From: Macrocystis pyrifera
Taxonomy: Eukaryota > Sar > Phaeophyceae > Laminariales > Laminariaceae
Assembly: GCA_031763025.1 (NCBI GenBank)
Contig: JASSKH010000016.1
Coordinates: 5,876,054-5,940,053, forward strand
Direction: 5' to 3'
Length of the DNA: 64,000 nucleotides
Every line of letters begins with the position of its first letter. The first letter of the stretch is position 1. Below, piece by piece: positions 1 through 11,309 of this stretch. The notes below the pieces were generated by a model. That model was not told the DNA's origin. It searched no databases and saw only the letters and a program-made list of their open reading frames with translations. Position numbers and translations under genes: made by a program.

Positions 1-464
1 TGTGGACTTGAACCCTAGTTATAATAGTTGGCTTACGTTGCCACCCAACTACTGTAGCACTTACAGGTATATCTGGCGTACGTCGCCTGCCAAGTCACAG
101 CCCTACGTATAGACAATATTTTTCAAGGCCAAACGTTGGGTCGAGTTCCCAAGCATCATCGGCGTACTGGATTCGGAGCGGCGAGGTTCCGCGTCCTTGA
201 GACACTTGAGTCGGCCAAATCAACGAGGGGCGGGGCATAGTTGACGAACGCAGGACGGAAATGGCAGACAAAGTAGCAAGGTACCAGGCGGACTAGCAGG
301 GAGAACCTGGCTATGTTACTCGTACCACAAACTGCTGCCGCTACCTGGAGGGTGCTTCGCGCTTTGGTTTGCCTGTTATATTCCCTTGGTTCTTAGTCTT
401 ACTCTGCTTACAAGTAGTGGCGTTTTGTTCTCTTTCTTTTTTTTCCAGCTCGTTTTTTTCAAGT
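1..464. other. Intergenic, nothing recognised
   Basis: No coding signal, RNA gene or repeat stands out. The last 100 bases are T-rich and lead into the tandem duplication that follows. Confidence 0.5.
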
Positions 465-751
465 GTCTGCCATATCCCCTGCGGGGGGCACGACAGTTTT
501 TTCTTCCACTTTTTCTTTTTTTTCTTTCGATTTGTCTTCTTTGCTTTGGTTTTTCTTAGTTTTCGTTCGTTTCCCTATTGCATAGAATGTGTATATCGTG
601 CCTGTCGTGTCTGCCATATCCCCTGCGGGGGGCACGACAGTTTTTTCTTCCACTTTTTCTTTTTTTCTTTCGATTTGTCTTCTTTGCTTTGGTTTTTCTT
701 AGTTTTCGTTCGTTTCCCTATTGCATAGAATGTGTATATCGTGCCTGTCGT
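465..751. repeat. Tandem duplication, two 144-bp units
   Basis: Two almost identical units (465-608 and 609-751) each begin GTCTGCCATATCCCCTGCGG, pass through a T-rich tract and end at a GTGCCTGTCGT stretch. The T-rich strand is open in several frames, giving Phe/Ser-rich or Lys-rich peptides that follow from base composition and not from a gene. The near identity of the units indicates a recent duplication. Confidence 0.85.
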
Positions 752-859
752 ATCCAGTATGAACATGGCATTGCATTGTCTATTGTGCTTACTGCATCCG
801 TGGCAACGTAGTATCTCTGTGGCGTAGCTTTGTGACCACAGAACTTGTGCTTGTATTTC

Positions 860-955
860 TCTAGGATTGAAGAATCTGCACGGACACTGGTTGTGCTGGA
901 TGTCGACGGGTAGAAAGAACGGTTTAATGTGAAGAACTCACACACAGAGAGAAAC
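860..955 (-). repeat. Short dispersed repeat (CGACATCCAGCA type), copy 1
   Basis: The minus strand carries CCGTCGACATCCAGCACAAC followed by CAGTGTCCGTGC. The same block appears at 17723-17840, 22195-22245 and 27130-27175 on the plus strand. It is not coding. Boundaries are approximate. Confidence 0.55.
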
Positions 956-983
956 ATTTCATGACAAGTGCACAACTTTTTTT

Positions 984-3139
984 GAGCAGTGGCCAAAATC
1001 GGGTACCAGGTATACTCGACGCCTTTGTGGCCAAAATCGGGTCCCTTTACTGTTTCAGTGACCGCGACGGCCCCAGGACGCCATTTCATTGGCCAACGCC
1101 GGCCTCCACCCGATGCTGGCCACATTTGCGCCGGGTATGCCCGATTGTGGCTTCTTGCCCCCCAAGAGGTACCCGATTGTGGTACCCATCAACTCGAAAA
1201 TTGCCAGACTTCGACCACAACGACCAACCACCCACCTCGGGGTCCATGCCTCTATGCTTCTCGTCTCGACGAAGACGGGCAATAACCATCTGCGTGATGT
1301 CCATGATTAGGTTCATTCTAGACTAGTTCATTCGTTCTCTCATTCGCTTTCTCTCTGCTGTATAGTGCTGTTGTACCAACCACACACAAACCACCGCTCT
1401 CCCCCACTCCCTCTCATCTCCTATCTCAGACCAAAGTTAGTACAGCCCTCTTTCCCCTTCTCCCGAACCAAAAGCAACCTAAGCACAGCAGTAGTGGTAG
1501 TGACAGATCATGGGCGACTCTATCAACTTCGTGACAAATAAATTGTTACTGTCCAGACACAAAGAGTGGGCATTGCTATGCAACATCTCTTCTTCCTATT
1601 TCCGGCCACGATGGATGTAAGGCAGGGTGTGTCCCACCCTATTTTCAGTACAATGTAATTTTCTTATTTGCGTCCGACCCTCGAGCCTGAAATTTTCGAC
1701 AGTCAATCTCGTACGGGTAAGTAAGTGCTGTCGCGTACTTTGAACTGCTGTAGTCGCCATGCATCTTTCTGACACGCACCGGGTTTTGTTTGGCGCTGTA
1801 CATAGGCAGTATACGTATCTGGAATAAAAACTTTCGTATACGCAACAGGTACTGATATGTTGGAGGACGACGGACGAACCACTCGTTCGTACGAGGGGTA
1901 TGATATGATGAGTCAATTTTGTTGGGAAGGTAAGGTTGCGCATCGTATCGTCAACTATTTTGCAGTGTACCAGAGTTAGTTGCGGTGAAAACGAGGTCGG
2001 CTCGCATACGCACAACTCCAAAGGTCGAGCGGGTTCCGCTGCACACCCAGTACCAGTCATTTCGGGTCTTCATACTCCGGGGATACTTGCAGATACTATT
2101 TTATATATTTTTTCCAACTTTTAAGTACTACAGGTAACTCAGCTGGGGATTTTGCAAAAATAGTTGACGATACGCAACATTAACTTCCTATTAATAACAA
2201 AATGACTCGTGTATCATATGAATACCCCTCGTACGAACGAGTAGTTTGTCCGTCGTCGTCCAACATCTCGGTACCTGTTGTTCGAAAGTTTTTATTCCAG
2301 ATACGTATGCTGTATACTGCCTAAAACACCAAACAAAAACCCGGCGCGTGCGTGTCAAAAAGATGCATGATGAATGCAGAGTAGTACGCGACAGCACTTA
2401 CGTACCCGTACGAGATTGACTGTTAAGAATTTCAGGCTCGAGGGTCGGAAAACAAGAAAATTATATTTTTTGTGCTGAAGATAGGGTGGGACACACTCTG
2501 CCTTACATCCATCGTGACCAGAAATAGGAAGAAGAGATGTTGCATAGCAATGCCCACTCTTTGTGCCTGGATAATAACACTTGATTTGTCACGAAGTTGA
2601 TAGCGTCCCCCATGATCTGTCACTATACTACTACTGCTGTGCATAGGTTGCTTTTGGTTCGGGACAAGGGGAGAGAGGGCTGTGCTAACTTTGGTCTGAG
2701 ATAGGGAGATGAGAGGGAGGGAGGGAGGGAGAGCGGTGGTTTGTGTGTGGTTGGTACAACAACACTCTACAGCAGAGAGAGAGCGAATGAGAGAACGAAT
2801 AAACTAGTCTAGAATGAACCTAATCATGGACATCACGCAGATGGTTATTGCCCGTCTTCGCCGAGACGAGAGGCATAAAGGCATGAACCCCGAGGTGGGT
2901 GGTTGGTCGTTGTGGTCGAATAGTCTGGCCATTTTCGGGTAGGTGGGTACCATAATCGGGTACCTCTTGGGGGTAAGTATCCAAAATAGCGCATACCCGG
3001 CGCAAACGTGGCCAGCATCGGGTGGAGGCCGGCGTTGGCCAATGAAATGGCATCCTGGGGCCGTCGCGGTCACTGAAATAGAAAGATACCCGATTTTGGC
3101 TGCAACGGAATCGGGTATACCCGATTTTGGCCACTGCTC
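984..3139. mobile_element. Large foldback (inverted-repeat) element 1
   Basis: The element starts GAGCAGTGGCCAAAATCGGG and ends with the reverse complement of that sequence at 3139. The left arm (about 984-1965) and right arm (about 2154-3139) are inverted copies of roughly 1 kb. Between them is a spacer of about 190 bp. Smaller palindromes (GGGTATACCCGAT) repeat inside the ends. No transposase is visible, and open frames in the arms (for example 961-1326 and the matching minus frames at 2804-3280) mirror each other, so they are composition artefacts. It looks like a non-autonomous foldback DNA element. I see no clear target-site duplication. Confidence 0.8.
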
Positions 3140-3175
3140 TACTTTTTTCATGATGCCCTCAACCAATCGTATGTA

Positions 3176-3513
3176 GCCGGCGTCCCCGGTGGCTTGGTAG
3201 GTGGTCCGCGTGCTTATCAAGATCAATTTCGTGGGTGCAAGTCTCACCGAGTGCATGCTCGTAGGGACTTTTTCTTGCATAAAAAATTGATCACCGGAAA
3301 GAGCGAGAGCGTGAGTTAGCTACATTCGATGAAAATCGACGAGCAGTGGGAACGCTGAAACCTATGCGCGATAAAAAAAAGGCACGTACCGGGGGGTAGA
3401 AGGGACGACACCTGTGACCACCGCTTGTCCAGAAGATCGTCGAGGGTAAAACCTCCTACGAGTGGGCTGGAAAGTAAAAGTGATGATGAAAAAAGAAAAA
3501 GAAAAAGAAAAAG
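3176..3513 (+). mobile_element. tRNA-derived SINE, degraded copy
   Basis: The head, from GCCGGCGTCCCCGGTGGCTT onward, resembles the A-box half of a tRNA. GTGGGTGCAAGTCTCACC is a B-box/T-arm with one change from GGTTCGAGTCT. A body of about 250 bp unrelated to tRNA follows, then a (GAAAAA)n tail. A better copy lies inverted at 19582-19923. The copy sits between two foldback elements. Confidence 0.75.
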
Positions 3514-3553
3514 ACCGGTTGCTACCCATTCATGTTAAAGTTATGTTAAAATA

Positions 3554-5170
3554 GAGCAGTGGCCATAATCGGGTATACCCGATGCCTTTGTGGCCAAAAT
3601 GTGGTACCTTCCTATTTCAGTGACCGCGAAGGCCCCAGGACGCTATCTCATTGGTCAACGCCGGCCACCACCCGATGCTGGCCACTTTGGCGCCGGATAG
3701 ACCCGATTTTGGCTGCTTACCCCCCAAGAGGTACCCGATTATTGTTGCCACCTACCCGCAAATGGCCAGACTATTCGACCACTACGACCAACCATCACCT
3801 TGGGGCTCGTGCCTCTCGTCCAGACGAAGACGGGCAAAAACCATCTGCGTGATGTCCATGATTAGGTTCATTCTAGACTTCGTGTAACTTGTAATTCATT
3901 CGCTTTCTCTCTGCTGCAGTGCCGAACCAACCTCACACAAACCACCGCTCTCCCTCCCTCTCCTCTCCAATCCAAGACAAAAAATTAGCGCAGCCCTCTC
4001 TCTCCCCTTCTCCCGAACCAAAAGCAACCTAAGCACAGCATTAGTGGTAGTGAAGGATCATGAGCAACGCTACCAACTTCGTGACAAATAGAGTGGGCAT
4101 TGCTATGCAGCATCTCTTCTTATTTCTGGCCGCAGAAGTGTATATATACCACGCTATTTTCAGTATCAAAATGTAATTTTCTTATTTTCGCAGCATTAGT
4201 TCGTCTGTCATCGTCCAACATTTCAGTACCAGCCACCTGTTGCCTCGCGGGACATATTCTTCGTGTTGTTCCCGAGGCTTCATCTGTCTCATGATGACCG
4301 TACCGTGTCGCCACGATAATTTTCTCGACCTTGTACGTACGAAACGCACACGACACATTTTACTGGTATACGTACGAAATGTTTGTATTTCAGATACGTA
4401 TACTGCCCAAAGCACCGAACAAAGCCCGACTCGTGCGTGCCAAAAGATGCGTGATGATTACAACGCGACGAATTTGACTGCTGAGAATAATCTTTTTCAG
4501 GTTCGAGGGCTGGACGAAATAAGAAAATGACACTTTCGGTACTGAAAATAGCGTGGTATACACCCCGTCTTACACAAGAGTTCCAGCGTGCGGCCAGAAA
4601 TAAGAAGAGATGCTGCACAGCAATGCCCACTTTATTTGTCACGAAGATGGTAGCGTTGCTCATGATCCGTCACTACTACTAATGCTGTGCTTAGGTTGCT
4701 TTTGGTTCGGGAGAAGGGGAGAGAGGGCTGCGCTAAATTTGGTCTGGAATAGGAGAGGAGAGGGAGGGAGAGCGGTGGTTTGTGTGAGGTTGGTTCGGCA
4801 CTGCAGCAGAGAGAAAGCGAATGAATTACAAGTTACACGAAGTCTAGAATGAACCTAATCATGGACATCACGCAGATGGTTTTTGCCCGTCTTCGTCTGG
4901 ACGAGAGGCACGAGCCCCAAGGTGATGGTTGGTCGTAGTGGTCGAATAGTCTGGCCATTTGCGGGTAGGTGGCAACAATAATCGGGTACCTCTTGGGGGG
5001 TAAGCAGCCAAAATCGGGTCTATCCGGCGCCAAAGTGGCCAGCATCGGGTGGTGGCCGGCGTTGACCAATGAGATAGCGTCCTGGGGCCTTCGCGGTCAC
5101 TGAAATAGGAAGGTACCAGATTTTAGCCACAAAGGCATCGGGTATACCCGTACCCGATTTTGGCCACTGC
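3554..5170. mobile_element. Large foldback element 2, same family
   Basis: This second member has the same termini (GAGCAGTGGCC / GGCCACTGC), the same TTCATTCTAGACT and ACCACCGCTCTCC blocks inside the arms, and a loop region related to that of element 1. The arms are about 650-700 bp. Frames at 3559-3887 and their mirror at 4833-5069 encode identical peptides on opposite strands, which proves the inverted repeat and shows those frames are not genes. Confidence 0.8.
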
Positions 5171-6301
5171 ACCTGTACGTGGTGATGTTAGAGTTCTACT
5201 GTTGTTGCCGTGAGTACTTACTTGACAGGCATTATAATTGTCGATGACAAATAGATGCAGATAACTGTTTCATCGTGCCCCAACCGTACGTGTTTACCTG
5301 TACACGAACAAATACAGAAAAGCTGTTTCCAACTTATACTAATAGTGATGCTCTTCGTTTTATGGCCTTTCTGCATTATTGACGCTGTTTTTGACACGCA
5401 GGTATATATTTCTGAAGCTGAAGTAGTTATTTATATTGTAGTATATAATAGTTGTAGTTGTATTAATAGCAATAGTAGCCCATGGTACCGAGTGCATGCT
5501 GCTTCTATAAATGCCCAATAGCAATAGTAGTATATGTACTATTAATATAAGTAGTAGGTACAGTCGTAGTCGTTGTGGTGTCCACTATTGCTGTTGTTGC
5601 TGTTGTTGCCGTCTCTGCATGCTTCTTCTACCTGGCCAATAGCATAAATGCCCTCAACCGTATATAAAACGTAGCCTGTGCATTTACAAAACCTTGATTT
5701 TAATAGTGGTTGTAGCAATACCAGGTACCAGGTAGTATTTTGTAGCGTGCATGCTGCTTGTACCTTTAATACAGCAGTACATCTATGTGCGTAGTAGTGT
5801 GTATTAAGAGTAACAGCAATATAGTAATGCCCCCAACCCATCCGACCGCTTGCATGCTACGTTGCCGTTGTATGAAACTTAGTACTATTGTAGCAGTCGT
5901 GGTAATAGTACTCGTATGAATAGTACAGGAGGTAGTACTATCAATAGTGTAGTATTCATTCATGTTGCTTCTACCTGTACCTGTACCAGCAGTACAGTAG
6001 TAATGCCCCAACCCATGGTACCGCGTGGTTATTTGACCTATTTGATCACTGTTTTACCTTGAGGTTGTATGTAGTGTATGAGCGATTGGTGATGCTCTAT
6101 TAATAGCAGTATTACTTAGTAGAACTCCTGGTAGTTAGTCGTAGGAGTAGCGTACCGTACCAGGTAGTATCTTGTACCAGGTAGAGTGCATGTTCCTTCT
6201 ACCTGTACTACATTTGCGTGGTAGTAGTGGTTTACAGTAACAGTATAGTACTATAGTCAACCCATCGTACCGCGTGCATGTAGTAGTGTAGTAATTCACT
6301 T
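5171..6301. repeat. GTA/TAGTAG-rich low-complexity tract
   Basis: About 1.1 kb is dominated by TAGTAG, GTTGTAGT and TACCAGGTA motifs with loosely repeated blocks (for example the CGTGCATG and CCAACCCA clusters). I see no coding gene. Tyr/Thr-rich minus-strand frames come from the triplet composition. Confidence 0.6.
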
Positions 6302-6412
6302 TTACGGGGGACCCTAGTAAATACCTGGTAGGACCAAATATTGTTAGTAAAAACAAGTAAATGTATAGGTTTTTGTGTGAACCGTAGGCCCTACTTTCTA
6401 TGGCCCCCCGTA
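6302..6412. mobile_element. MITE of about 110 bp (GGGGGACC family), copy 1
   Basis: Inverted termini TTACGGGGGACC / GGCCCCCCGTAG enclose a conserved core TATAGGTTTTTGTGTG. Three more copies occur at 34867-34971, 42326-42428 and 42769-42873; the last three are flanked by TA dinucleotides. Its size, inverted ends and TA target fit a Tc1/mariner-type MITE. Confidence 0.75.
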
Positions 6413-7080
6413 GTATGTATTACTACTCTTTCCTTCGAGCAATACGCTAACGGCTACCCCATGGCTCACGTTTCCGCCAAGAGCAGCTACCTGAACTACT
6501 GACTGTCGGTGTTAACTACTGCTGTGACTCCCTTCCGCCTTGCGACGCCCTGGATTTCAAGTTACTTACACCCCGAAGGGGAACCTTGTACGAGTACCTT
6601 GTATGCTATAGTTAGTCAACAGAGTCCTTGACGGCTTCCCGTCAAGCGGCAACTTTTGACTCGTCAAGGACTTCTAGACTTGATGTACTGCTTTTGTCTA
6701 TGATACGTAGTCCTTGACTGCTTCCCTTCAAGGTATGGTTTTGACTCGTCAAGGCCTTCTTAGAGTGTATTTTCCGAATAGTATTTCTGTTTATTATGAA
6801 GGATTTTCGTCGGGAAGATAATCATAATCGGAAGCCTTCCGACATGCGCATAATCGGAGACCAAATTGTTAGTACAAAAATAAAATAGTACCGGAAAGAG
6901 AGGTAATCATTTATTTTCCGAATTCGGGGAGACGGAATGCACTTTCTTTATCCAAGGGTCGATGGTGCACTTCGGTAAAAAAGGAAAATCAGACTTTAGT
7001 TACGATCCCTAATGCGGGGAAACGAAACGGGCGCGAAACTCACAGCTGACATGCTTTTCTAGTTTTTTATAAATATATAT
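6413..7080. repeat. Intergenic with a diverged CTTGACG/CGTCAAG repeat
   Basis: GTCCTTGACGGCTTCCCGTCAAG with a following TTTTGACTCGTCAAGG (about 6625-6665) recurs in altered form at about 6708-6755. The rest holds no gene or element that I recognise. Confidence 0.4.
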
Positions 7081-7660
7081 ATATATGTATGCAAGCGACA
7101 GAGACAGGCCAGTACGAGTAGAACGGCAACAACAAACAGCAGCGTGCCGCTGCCAGCCGCTATCGCATGATATTGGCAAGCTGGAGCATCATACGCACAC
7201 GCTACCAGTAGTAGCACAGCAGCTAGCAGCAGCAGCAGCAACACGCAGCGGAAGCAGCAGCAGGATAAGCAGCAGACTGCTGCTTTAACCTGCAGCAGTA
7301 GCAACACGGCAAAGAGGAGAGCGGCTTCTTCCCACTTATTTCGAGTATGAGTTGCTGCGGCTAAGTAGTGGTGCGCTCAATAGCAGCCTGCTGGCGCCAC
7401 CGCGCCCGAGCATTACGCTCCATGCACGCCGCCCGGAGCCCAGCTTGGATACTTGGCAAATAGGCGCTCCCACCGCCGTGCTGCTACTCTGCTGCTGTGC
7501 TGCAGCTTCTGCTGCTGCTGCTACTGCGTTACAGTCGACACATTTGTTTGTTTTCGGGCGTGTTTTTGCACGCTGTTCGTGTTTTAGTGTTCTTGACGGA
7601 TTGACCCGCATGAGACCCTCATTTCAAACAAGGAATTACATATAAAACACGCGCGTTCGG
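7081..7660. repeat. CAG/CTG and AT microsatellite region
   Basis: An (AT)n run at about 7072-7086 is followed by CAG/CTG-rich sequence (7200-7290, 7480-7530). Ala/Gln/Leu-rich frames on both strands (7059-7307, 7336-7645) reflect the triplet repeats. No gene can be supported. Confidence 0.6.
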
Positions 7661-8577
7661 CTAACATTTTTTTTTTTTTTTTTTTTGAAAAATCCGGTAA
7701 AAATGGGGTAGACGAGACGTATTTAGAACTATATACTTAGATCTCACTCTCTGAGCGTGCTTGGTTGGTACATCTATGGCCTCTCAGAGCTCCCACTTGG
7801 AAAATCGCCTCCTGTTATTTCTTGCCTGACCTTTCCAGCGGGTCTTTGTTTTCTCCATTCTCTTCGTACTTTCAGTCCTTCTTTCCCTTTTTCTTCTTCA
7901 GGTGCGTGTGCGTGCGTGTACTCCGAGGACGGCGCCGCGGGCGAACCCGGCACCGTCGCGGATGTCAGCGGGCGCTGGCGGGTAGACGCGGAGTTGCAAG
8001 GAGCGCGGTCGCCGCTTTCGTGCCTAGGCATCGCGTGTGCCTCGAGGCACGAGGGATGCATCAATAGGCTCTGTCTGGCCTCCATTTGTGATTTTTGATA
8101 GAGTACGTACGAGTATTTGAGGGTCGTTTCGTGATAGTAAGATAATTTTCAAGCGGTGCTTATTTTAGCGACCGGGCTGAAAATTAAACCCAGTCTGAGC
8201 ACCAACATTGCGGGCGACGGGGCTCACTGTGGAAGAGAGGGACGAAAGCTTTACCCGGACCGAATCGGTGGCGAGATGGTCGCGAGAGGGGCGGGCGGCG
8301 TACGAGGCTGAGAGAGAAGCTCTACTGTTTGATTTTTTCTTTTTTTCTTTTCTTCTTTTGGACCACCGGTGTAAGGTGTTCCAATCAGGTAGTAAATTAA
8401 TACACGAAAGGGGACGGGGATTTTCTTTCGGTCAGATTTTTCCGGTTTCATTTTCATTGTTTTTGATGTGCTGCTGTGCCATGCTGTGCTTTATATTTCG
8501 TACATAACGAGTACAGATACAGAGCATATCGTAGAAGAAAATAAGTACCCTACCTGGGGTATGTACGTACGTACGAC

Positions 8578-8622
8578 ATGCGAGCGAGCGTAGCGGAAAA
8601 CCGCTCGCGACGCGAAGCGTAT
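8578..8622. repeat. GC hairpin between blocks of unit A
   Basis: GAGCGAGCGTAGCGGAAAAC faces CCGCTCGCGACGCGAAGCG as an imperfect inverted repeat. A matching module lies at 9722-9766 in unit B. Confidence 0.6.
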
Positions 8623-8769
8623 GTGACGTCCGAGCTGTTTTCGCCTGAAGCATGGCGGCGGGACTCTTGGCATTATCAACTCGCCAGTTTGCAACTACAG
8701 TCATGAAAAAAAACAATATTCAATCATGGACCTCTGTCCGCATCGCATGATTTCATGTACTTTTCCTTC

Positions 8770-8818
8770 CTGAGCGAGCGTAGCGGGCGGCGTAGGCCGC
8801 CCGCGGAGCGAAGCGCCT
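8770..8818. repeat. GC hairpin at end of unit A
   Basis: GCGGGCGGC, the loop GTAG, and GCCGCCCGC form a perfect 9-bp stem, flanked by CGAGCGTA and AGCGAAGCG, which extend it imperfectly. The same module recurs at 9918-9967. Confidence 0.75.
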
Positions 8819-8820
8819 TG

Positions 8821-9970
8821 TAGAACAACTTACTTAGATCTCGATCTCTGAGCGTGCTCGGTTCGTACATCCCTGGCCTCTCAGAGCTCCCACTTGGGTA
8901 TCGCCTCCTTTTTGTTTGCCGGACCTTTCCAGCGGGTCTTTGGTTTCTCTATTCTTCTTTGCACTTTCGGTCCTTCTTTCCTTTTTTCTTCTTTCGTTTC
9001 GTATGCGTGCGTGTACTCCGAGCGGTTCCGCGGGCGAGCGCGGCACCGTCGCGGGTGTCAGCGGGTGCTGGCGGGTAGAGGGGGGGTTGCAAGGAGCGCG
9101 GTCGCCGTTTTCGTGGCTAGGCGTCGCGTGTGCCTCGAGACACGAGGGAAGCATGAATAGACTCTGTCTGGCCTCCTGGTGCGGTTCCGGTTATCCTGTG
9201 TACGAGTATATAAGGGTCGTTTTGATGAGCAAAATAAAATTCAAGTGGTGCTTATTTTTGCGACGAAACAAAAAATAACAGTGAGAGTGGGGCAGTCAGA
9301 GCACCAACACTGCGAGCTGGTGAACGAGGTCCACGGTGAGCACCGGGCTTCACGCGAAGCGGGCGACGGGGCTCACTGTGGAAGAGAGGGAGGAAAGCTT
9401 TACGCGAACTGGATCAGTGGCGAGATGGTCGCGAGAGGGGCGGGCGGCGTACGAGGCTGAGAGAGAAGCTCTGCTGTTTTTTTTTTTTTTTTTTTCTTTT
9501 TGAGCGGTGTAAGGTGGTCCAAAATCAGGCAGGAAATTATTACACGAGAGGAGACGGGGATGTTTTTTCTTTCCGAATTTTTCGGTTTCATTTTCATTGT
9601 TTTTGGGGTGCTGCTGTATCGTGTGGCTGTGTGCTTTATCTTTCGTACATACGTGTACCAACATAGAGCATAATATGTATCGAAAGAAGAAAATCCTACC
9701 TGGGGTATGTACGTACGTACGACATGTGAGCGAGCGTAGCGGAAACCGCCCGCAACGAGAAGCGTATGTGGCGTCCGAGCTGTTTTCTCCTGAAGCATGG
9801 CGGCGGGACTCTTGGCATTATCAACTCGCCAGTTTCCAACTACGATCAATCATGAGAAAAAACCGTATTCAATCATGGACCTCTGTCCGCTTCGCATAAT
9901 TTGATGCACTTTTCCTTCCTGAGCGAGCGTAGCGGGCGGCGTAGGCCGCCCGCGGAGCGAAGCGCCTTGT
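8821..9970. repeat. 1.1-kb tandem repeat, unit B
   Basis: This diverged copy of unit A contains extra sequence around 9270-9360. Both units end with the same GC-rich hairpin. Half-copies of the GACGTATT / ACGCAGCTTGC palindromic repeat (see 16735-16930) lie at about 7712-7724 and 9976-10010, so the duplicated block may sit inside a copy of that repeat. Confidence 0.8.
9918..9967. repeat. GC hairpin at end of unit B
   Basis: Sequence nearly identical to the hairpin at 8770-8818, with the same 9-bp stem and GTAG loop. Confidence 0.75.
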
Positions 9971-10019
9971 ATACATTACGCAGCTTGCAAAGTTGAGTAT
10001 CAACTATTAATATTAATAC

Positions 10020-11215
10020 TTAGACCTATGCCAATGGAAACGCGAAGTCCAGCAAGTTTCCTTTCAAAAATATTGCTTAAAAAAAACAGCCGAAAATATC
10101 CTCGTACCGCCGCTGTTGGAAAAAAGGAAACAAAAAGTTTGATATTTTCTTCTTTTTTTCCAAATAACGGCAGCAGGCGGCGCAATTTGTTTTCTCTCGT
10201 TGCAAATTGTCAACACGCTGATAAAAATCAGCTCGTGCGACGATAGATGCTCGATCTCGATATAGACTCAGCCCACGGCCAACCCGCTTGGTGTCGGGCA
10301 ATGCTAACGAGTATAGATGACGGCATCGAAGATAGAAAGTGAATACATACTCTAGGGCGCGAGCGCTTGCCGGCGGCGTCCTGCGGTATCCTCCCAAACC
10401 TGTAAAAAAGGCTTTTTTTTTGCCATTCGAGACGGATCGAGAAATTTCGTCTTCTGTTTGGTGCACATCAGCGGCTACTTGTTTTTTTATCGTACGCCTG
10501 GCCAGCGCCCGCCACACGTCACTGGCCATTGTGTGAAGACGGTGACCCAAGGGTGGGTCGGAGCCCCTAACGAGCGCACTCCGTTCAGAATTCATGAAGC
10601 AATCGTTGGTTTTGTCGATCGATGTCTGTCGAGGACTCGGAAACTCGCCGCTTCGAACCAAACATCCGCCTGAGCTTTTCCCAGGTCCCCTTGCAATCTG
10701 GGAGAAAGGATCTTGAGATTGGTAGGCTGTTCAGGTATTTTGGTTCCTGTTGGCATCAAGGTACGGGCGAAGACCCAACCCAACCCCTGACTCTAACCCT
10801 AACCCTAACCCTGACCCACACCGCAGCCAAAACGGGTCGAAACTGGCCATAAACGCGGCTGCGCCGCGTTTGCATCGAACCAGGAAATTTCGCAATCGCG
10901 GACGACGATTCCGAAGTGCAGACCGCGCTACGCAATTTTCGAGTAAAAAAAAACCCTAAAGATCCTTTCCCCCAGATTGCTAAACCGAATTTTTCTCAAG
11001 CCGATCTTGGCCCAACATCGACCCCAGATTGCTTTTTTCGGGCTTTTCCAAAAATTGGGAACTTTTTTTTTTTCTAAACGTGCCCATAGGAAGCGTGTTC
11101 TAAAATTTTTGGGCGGGTATCTTTGGAATTCAAATTTTAATCGATACTTCGGTTTCACATTGGCATGCGTCTTTATCAGTCGAACTCGCAGCTGACGTAT
11201 TTCATATTTCATAAT
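10020..11215. repeat. Dispersed repeat R10, copy 1
   Basis: Blocks GACCTATGCCAATGGAAACG, GAGACGGATCGAGAAATT, GTACGCCTGGCCAGCGCCCG and CGAGCGCACTCCGTTCAG recur in the same order at 11310-12690. Parts recur inverted at 17230-17420 and 19965-20175. The stretch 10566-10660 resembles a fibre-gene intron/exon junction at about 37055-37145. The longest frame (10077-10661 minus) has no family features. Confidence 0.7.
10790..10818. repeat. Short interstitial telomeric repeat
   Basis: Four to five CCCTAA-type hexamers, some mutated, lie inside repeat R10. The C-rich strand is on top. Confidence 0.7.
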
Positions 11216-11309
11216 TTTATAAAAAATATAAAAATCTTCGAGGATCTTTTTGTCATCATCTATTTTTTGATTCGGAGTTGCAATCTGCCCAAAACAATGA
11301 AGTAAAAGG

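Larger units (their letters stand above)
7724..8820. repeat. 1.1-kb tandem repeat, unit A
   Basis: Unit A and unit B (8821-9970) share the order: CTTAGATCTC, GGCCTCTCAGAGCTCCCACT, CTTTCCAGCGGGTCTTTG, a GC-rich CACCGTCGCGG block, GGGCTCACTGTGGAAGAGAG, a T-rich run, GTACGTACGTACGACATG, and a closing GC hairpin. The similar frames 7757-8098 and 8854-9278 show no family resemblance and are not conserved in frame between units, so I do not call a gene. Confidence 0.85.

Noticed and set aside
10077..10661. 194-residue minus-strand frame
   Set aside because: Lies in repeat R10, is broken in the other copies, and shows no domain.
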